DNA of 64,000 nucleotides from Candidatus Thiodiazotropha sp. (ex Epidulcina cf. delphinae). Lineage in GTDB: Bacteria; Pseudomonadota; Gammaproteobacteria; Chromatiales; Chromatiaceae. Both the position numbers and the translations under genes were made by a program. The stretch spans positions 1 to 64,000 of the forward strand of contig JAHXHS010000026.1 in the NCBI GenBank assembly GCA_025656455.1. The letters run 5' to 3'. Below, piece after piece: positions 59,687 through 64,000 of the stretch. Numbering within the stretch: position 1 is the first letter of the stretch; every line of letters begins with the position of its first letter. The notes under the pieces were generated by a model that searched no databases, was not told the origin of the DNA, and saw only the letters and a list, made by a program, of their open reading frames with translations.

Positions 59687-60607
59687 TTAATTCAGCCGAC
59701 AATCTCTTTCATTGTCATACTGAAAATCGTCCTTCGCTGAATTGTATTCATCCTTTGATCCAGGATAAACAGCGTTGAACGTATCGACCACTGCCGATGC
59801 AGTTTGCCCGTAATTAACATCGGTTGAAGCAGCATTCAACAAAGCAGCCACGGTATGCCGACCCAATGCGTTCATCCCGCCGCCACCATTGTGCATGACA
59901 CCCAGCAGTGTTTGGCCAGGAAAGGCGTCCTCGAATACGGCAGAGAAATCGGTGTCCGGCGTATAAGGAGCGGTCCATGAGTCAAAATGGTGCTCCTGCT
60001 TCCAGTAGCCCGGCGTGCAACCGTCACCACCGTCCTGCTCGCTTTCACATATAGCCGAACAACCGTCACCGTTGGCATTGTTGCCGTCATCACACTGCTC
60101 GCCCGGATCCAGATTGCCGTCACCACAATAAGGCTCGATGGCGCACTCTGAAGAACAACCGTCACCGTCGACATTGTTACCGTCGTCACAAGCTTCGCCA
60201 TCGTTTACTACGCCGTCACCACAGTAGGCTTCGATTGTGCAGGAGGCAGAACAACCATCACCGTTTATGTTGTTACCGTCATCGCAAGCTTCGCCTTCAT
60301 CCACTACACCATCGCCACACATAGGCTCGAGCTTACAGCTGGAGGAACAACCGTCGCCGTCGACATTGTTGCCGTCGTCACAAGCTTCGCCATCGTTTAC
60401 TACGCCGTCACCACAGTAGGCTTCGGCTTCGATCGTACAGGAGGCAGAACAACCATCACCGTTTACGGTGTTGCCGTCGTCACATTGCTCGCCGGCAGAC
60501 GTATCAACATATCCGTCTCCACACTGCACCGCATAAGCAGCCTCACTTGCCATCAGAGAAAATGCGAGCAAAGCTGATAATGGAAAATAGAACTGTTTAT
60601 TCATCAT
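59687..60607 (-). CDS. Secreted DUF4215 / Myxococcus-type cysteine-rich repeat protein
   Basis: 306 aa. Signal peptide (FYFPLSALLAFSLMASEAAYA), then five ~33-35-aa repeats of the form CGDGxxxxGExCDDGNNxxGDGCSxxC (residues ~30-200), then a ~105-residue C-terminal domain starting GCTPGYWKQEHHFDSW with VFEDAFPGQTLLGVMH and LGRHTVAALLNAAS. The DDGNN loops probably bind calcium and the paired cysteines form disulfides, so it should be extracellular. No C-terminal sorting helix. ATG at 60607 with GGGAG 8 nt upstream; a longer upstream frame is rejected because it precedes the signal peptide. DNA repeats within the gene are strong. Confidence 0.85.
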   Translation of the reverse strand: MMNKQFYFPLSALLAFSLMASEAAYAVQCGDGYVDTSAGEQCDDGNTVNGDGCSASCTIEAEAYCGDGVVNDGEACDDGNNVDGDGCSSSCKLEPMCGDGVVDEGEACDDGNNINGDGCSASCTIEAYCGDGVVNDGEACDDGNNVDGDGCSSECAIEPYCGDGNLDPGEQCDDGNNANGDGCSAICESEQDGGDGCTPGYWKQEHHFDSWTAPYTPDTDFSAVFEDAFPGQTLLGVMHNGGGGMNALGRHTVAALLNAASTDVNYGQTASAVVDTFNAVYPGSKDEYNSAKDDFQYDNERDCRLN

Positions 60608-60752
60608 TTCGAATACTCCCGAAATATTATGATATTTACTTGTAATACAGCCATCGACAATACCCCCGGTCCATGTAATACAAATTATGTGGGAGTACAA
60701 ATACCTACAGTACACTGCATACCGGTGTGTTATGTGACTGGCATCGCAGTTC

Positions 60753-61011
60753 TTATAACTCAAGTTTCGGAGTTCATATTTACATAAGAATCGACTCTAA
60801 TAAGTATGATAAATATGAATAATTACGATCTCGTTTCTAAAAACACTGTGTTTTTATGTCAACAATGAATTTGCAGGTATTTTGCTTGTGTGTTGGTTTC
60901 CTGGCACATTCACGAACACTTGCATATGGCTCCAAATAACGGGTTACCGTGCGAAATGCTTAGAAAGCAGTACTTTTTTTCAAATTTTGAACTCCGAAAC
61001 TTGAGTTATAA
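60753..61011. repeat. 259-bp segment bounded by 24-bp perfect inverted repeats
   Basis: TTATAACTCAAGTTTCGGAG plus TTCA (60753-60776) recurs as exact reverse complement at 60988-61011. The AT-rich interior has no reading frame. Looks like a MITE or transposon remnant. The surrounding gap 60608-61400 (793 bp) has no credible gene. Confidence 0.7.
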
Positions 61012-61400
61012 CCGTTAAGCATTTATCCCTTATAGATACCTAACGAGTCCGTAGATTTATATTTCCCGGAAGCCCACTAAAAAGTATTTTTTGATGTTCT
61101 TTTGAGTGGACGTGGTTTACCACAGCCATTCTCTCGGGTATATGGATTCGCTGCTTTATGTGTTTCAGATTGGAGACAATCGAAAATTTAATGATGGCTG
61201 ACAATGACCATGAACTCCACTTCCCGACATGGACGGATGTAGCTGCCAACAGCTACAACCATGAACCCGAAAAACAGCGGGACTCCTAATGCCTTTGTAT
61301 AGGCTAAATCTGTTAAGTGTCATCATGTTATCAGTTCGCCCGGTCCGCCTGGTGAGAAATGCGGGCAAGAGGTTTCCGTTACATCAACCTCGGATGAATT

Positions 61401-61895
61401 CTAAGTTGCCGGTTCGGCCAACACAACTACACCATCCTCATCGGCATAGAGCCACTCTCCCGGCCTGAAGGTCACACCGGTAAAGTTGACTTCACCACCG
61501 ACTTCACCTGACCCCTGTTTGATGCTCTTGCGGGGATTGGTGGCCAATGCCATGACGCCAAGGGACATCTCGCCGATCTCCGCGACATCGCGGATACAGC
61601 CATAGATCAGGATACCCGCCCAACCGTTATCGACCGCTTTCTGCGCCAACAGATCACCCAGCATGGCGCAGCGCAGGGAGCCGCCCGCGTCCACCACCAA
61701 CACCCTGCCCTGACCCGGTTGATCCAATTGGTCGCGCACCAGGGCGTTGTCTTCGAAACACTTCAAGGTGGCGATAGGGCCATGGAAGACATGGTGCCCG
61801 CCATAGTGGCGAAAACCGGGATTGCAGACCTGCAGCATCTCTTCGTGGATATCGTACAGATCAGCCGTTTTCAATCTATTTTCGCTGAGGCTCAT
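61401..61895 (-). CDS. rraA: RraA-family protein (ribonuclease E activity regulator)
   Basis: 164 aa, normal length. Signature [56 protein letters not shown] and [13 protein letters not shown]. In enterics RraA binds RNase E and inhibits it; related proteins are 4-hydroxy-4-methyl-2-oxoglutarate aldolases. AAAGGAGAG precedes the ATG. It lies downstream of aceA but beyond a terminator. Confidence 0.93.
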   Translation of the reverse strand: MSLSENRLKTADLYDIHEEMLQVCNPGFRHYGGHHVFHGPIATLKCFEDNALVRDQLDQPGQGRVLVVDAGGSLRCAMLGDLLAQKAVDNGWAGILIYGCIRDVAEIGEMSLGVMALATNPRKSIKQGSGEVGGEVNFTGVTFRPGEWLYADEDGVVVLAEPAT

Positions 61896-61950
61896 TTTTT
61901 CTCTCCTTTTGGTTGGTTATTAACCCGGCTATTTATTCATTCATGCAGCG

Positions 61951-61977
61951 AAAAAAAGCCGTACCCGACGGCACGGC
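61951..61977 (-). terminator. Rho-independent terminator of aceA
   Basis: Minus strand GCCGTGCC pairs with GGTACGGC (one wobble) around GTCG, followed by seven T; 32 bp after the isocitrate lyase stop. Confidence 0.85.
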
Positions 61978-62008
61978 CAAAGGGCAAAAAAGCGTTGAAT
62001 GACTGGCG

Positions 62009-63331
62009 CTACATGCCGGCCGCACTGTCGAACTGGGCCTCTTCCGTGGAGCCGCTCAGGGCGGTGACCGAAGAGGCGCCGCCCTGGATCACGGTCGTCA
62101 CTTCATCGAAGTAACCGGCACCGACCTCCTGCTGATGGGAGGCGAAGGTATAACCCCTCTCCCGCGCCGCGAATTCAGGCTGCTGGACCTTTTCGACATA
62201 GTGCTTCATGCCCTCGCCACGGGCATAGTCGTAGGCCAGATCGAACATGTTGAACCACATATTGTGGATCCCGGCCAGGGTGATGAACTGATACTTGTAG
62301 CCCATCTCGGAGAGCTCATCCTGGAATTTGCCAATGGTGGCGTCATCCAGGTTCTTCTTCCAGTTGAAGGAGGGAGAGCAGTTATAGGCCAGCAGCTTGT
62401 AAGGATTCTCGGCCAATACCGCCTCGGCGAATTCCCGGGCGAAGCCGAGGTCAGGGGTGCCGGTCTCGCACCACACCAGATCGGCGTAGGGCGCATAGGC
62501 CAATCCCCGGGAGATCGCCTGCTCCAGACCGTTGTTGACCCGATAGAAGCCTTCGCGGGTCCGTTCACCCGCCAGGAAAGGCCGATCGTTGGGATCCACA
62601 TCCGAGGTCAGCAGGTTGGCCGCCTCTGAATCGGTACGCGCCAGCACCAGGGTGGGTACGCCCATCACGTCGGCCGCCAGACGGGCGGCGATCAGCTTCT
62701 GCACCGCCTCCTGGGTCGGCACCAATACCTTGCCGCCCATATGACCGCACTTCTTCACCGCCGCGAGCTGATCCTCGTAGTGAACACCGGACGCCCCGGC
62801 GGCGATCATGTTCTTCATCAGTTCGAAGGCATTGAGCACACCGCCGAAGCCCGCCTCGGCATCCGCCACGATGGGCAGGAAATAGTCCACATAGCCCTTA
62901 TCCGCAGGGCCGATTTCGCGGGACCACTGGATCTCATCGGCGCGCTTGAAGGCGTTGTTGATCCGGCGCACCATGGTCGGCACCGAATCGTAGGCGTAGA
63001 GAGACTGATCGGGGTACATGGTCTCGGAGGTGTTGCCGTCCGCCGCCACCTGCCAGCCGGAGAGGTAGATCGCCTCGATCCCCGCCTTCGCCTGCTGCAT
63101 GGCCTGGCCACCGGTGATGGCGCCCATACAGTTCACATAGCCCTTCCTGGCATCGCCGTGCAGCAGTCTCCAGAGCTTCTCGGCGCCCCGTTTGGCATAG
63201 CTGTGTTCCGGTTGAACGGATCCGCGCAGACGCACCACATCTGCTGCGCCATAGCCGCGTTTGACATCGATCCAACGGGGATTTTCCGCCCAATCCCGGT
63301 TCAAGGCTTCGATCTGTTCTTCACGTGTCAT
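62009..63331 (-). CDS. aceA: Isocitrate lyase
   Basis: 440 aa. Cleaves isocitrate to glyoxylate and succinate, the first step of the glyoxylate shunt. Active-site loop [16 protein letters not shown] with the catalytic Cys, [39 protein letters not shown] and [11 protein letters not shown] are all present. GGAG 7 nt before the ATG. Same strand and directly downstream of malate synthase (61-bp gap), so the two form an operon. Confidence 0.97.
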   Translation of the reverse strand: MTREEQIEALNRDWAENPRWIDVKRGYGAADVVRLRGSVQPEHSYAKRGAEKLWRLLHGDARKGYVNCMGAITGGQAMQQAKAGIEAIYLSGWQVAADGNTSETMYPDQSLYAYDSVPTMVRRINNAFKRADEIQWSREIGPADKGYVDYFLPIVADAEAGFGGVLNAFELMKNMIAAGASGVHYEDQLAAVKKCGHMGGKVLVPTQEAVQKLIAARLAADVMGVPTLVLARTDSEAANLLTSDVDPNDRPFLAGERTREGFYRVNNGLEQAISRGLAYAPYADLVWCETGTPDLGFAREFAEAVLAENPYKLLAYNCSPSFNWKKNLDDATIGKFQDELSEMGYKYQFITLAGIHNMWFNMFDLAYDYARGEGMKHYVEKVQQPEFAARERGYTFASHQQEVGAGYFDEVTTVIQGGASSVTALSGSTEEAQFDSAAGM

Positions 63332-63392
63332 CTGTCATCTCCAGTGGTATCAGTCAGTGTCGTTTTTTCAGTTGATTTGTCTGCGGCAAGGC

Positions 63393-64000
63393 TCATGCGA
63401 GCTGCTCATAGGCCGGCAGGGTGAGAAACTCCTCAAAATCGTCATCGGCAACGATCTTTCTTAAGAGCTGTGCCGCCTGTTGGTAGTGACCCGATTCAAA
63501 GGCCAACTCAGCGACTTCCCGGCGGACCTGCTCCAGTTCGTCCTCAACCGCTTGATCGAAGTGCTGATAGGTGATCTTGCGGCCATCCTCGAACACCCCC
63601 TTGGGATAGCGAATCCATTGCCAAATCTGTGAGCGGGCGATCTCTGCGGTGGCGGCATCTTCCATCAGGTGATGGATGGGCACCGCGCCCCGCCCACCCA
63701 GCCAGGCCGCCAGGTAGCGCAGGGCGGCGCTGATGTTGTTGCGCATGCCTGCCTCGGTGATCTCCCCTTGCGGCACCCGCAGGAGATCGCTGGCGCTCAC
63801 CTGCAGGGAGTCGTCGATACGATCCAGTTGGTTCGGCGCCGGCATCCGTCGGTCGAAGACAGCCATCGCCACCGGCACCAGGCCGGGATGGGCGACCCAG
63901 GTCCCATCATGGCCGTCCCCGGCTTCACGCTCTTTGTCGAGGCGCACCTTCTCCTTGGCGGCGACATCGGCGGCGCTATCGTCACGGATGGGAATCTGCG
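63393..64000 (-). CDS. aceB: Malate synthase, C-terminal part (runs off the window)
   Basis: The visible ~202 residues are the C-terminal portion of malate synthase A: VRLDKEREAGDGHDGTWVAH, PNQLDRIDDSLQV, GMRNNISAALRYLAAWLGG and EIARSQIWQWIRYPKGVFED. The 5' end lies beyond 64000. Condenses glyoxylate with acetyl-CoA to malate, completing the glyoxylate shunt with aceA. Confidence 0.95.
   Translation of the reverse strand, partial: QIPIRDDSAADVAAKEKVRLDKEREAGDGHDGTWVAHPGLVPVAMAVFDRRMPAPNQLDRIDDSLQVSASDLLRVPQGEITEAGMRNNISAALRYLAAWLGGRGAVPIHHLMEDAATAEIARSQIWQWIRYPKGVFEDGRKITYQHFDQAVEDELEQVRREVAELAFESGHYQQAAQLLRKIVADDDFEEFLTLPAYEQLA

Noticed and set aside
61020..61370. Possible small minus-strand genes (67-69 codons)
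   Set aside because: They overlap each other in different frames, have no ribosome-binding site and no recognisable motifs.

Overview
The window looks like chromosomal DNA of a free-living or facultatively symbiotic gammaproteobacterium, probably a Chromatiales-type sulfur-cycle organism. That placement rests on gene types (glyoxylate shunt, multihaem cytochrome, many c-di-GMP proteins, UvrB/Pcm/AspC of gammaproteobacterial type) and not on a phylogenetic marker, so it is tentative. Coding density is high, and several intergenic gaps are filled by palindromic elements.

Layout. (1) 96-5909, minus strand: a three-gene glucan operon (SDR dehydrogenase, amylo-alpha-1,6-glucosidase, GH63/MGH1-like glucosidase). 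(2) 6227-9602: a periplasmic PhnD-type binding protein overlapping a HAMP-PAS-GGDEF-EAL protein. (3) 9997-12597: a YgbA-type small protein, a CRP-like site and a secreted subtilase. (4) 12959-20852: a signalling block with an HD-GYP response regulator, a MerR-HTH/REC protein, a four-PAS histidine kinase, a single-domain response regulator and a REC-PAS-GGDEF-EAL protein. (5) 20873-27422: tRNA-Val, an EF-hand-like protein, pcm, uvrB, an aspartate aminotransferase, a FimT-like pseudopilin and tRNA-Asn. (6) 27603-32035: accessory DNA with a stranded phage-tail-like SGNH hydrolase, two small ORFs and repeats. (7) 32036-45207: an operon for a large membrane respiratory complex. (8) 45384-50163: TolC-type protein, a second PhnD-type binding protein and a second GGDEF-EAL protein. 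(9) 50345-55674, minus: a two-component system and a nine-haem PKD cytochrome. (10) 56024-61895: membrane protein, CofD-like protein, degenerate metallo-beta-lactamase-fold protein, GxxExxY pseudogene, DUF4215 repeat protein and RraA. (11) 62009-64000: isocitrate lyase and malate synthase (truncated by the window edge), the glyoxylate shunt.

The most notable locus is 32036-45207. Its gene order is MrpE, F, G, DUF4040, B, C, D, D', NuoH, NuoB, NuoC, NuoD, NuoI. As far as I recall, this matches the archaeal mbx/mbs operon (A B C D F G H H' M J K L N). The last subunit is fused to a GltD/NfnB-like flavoprotein that could supply electrons from NAD(P)H. The NuoD-like subunit keeps exactly one cysteine in each of the two NiFe motifs. 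A diiron ferritin-like gene follows. The operon is invaded by an AATTCAAAATTC-type palindromic repeat in four places, one of which carries three perfect 375-bp tandem copies of an S23/four-helix-bundle gene.

Several other mobile-looking palindromes occur. One of them (two copies) ends exactly at the uvrB stop codon at one site and separates a response regulator from its kinase at the other.
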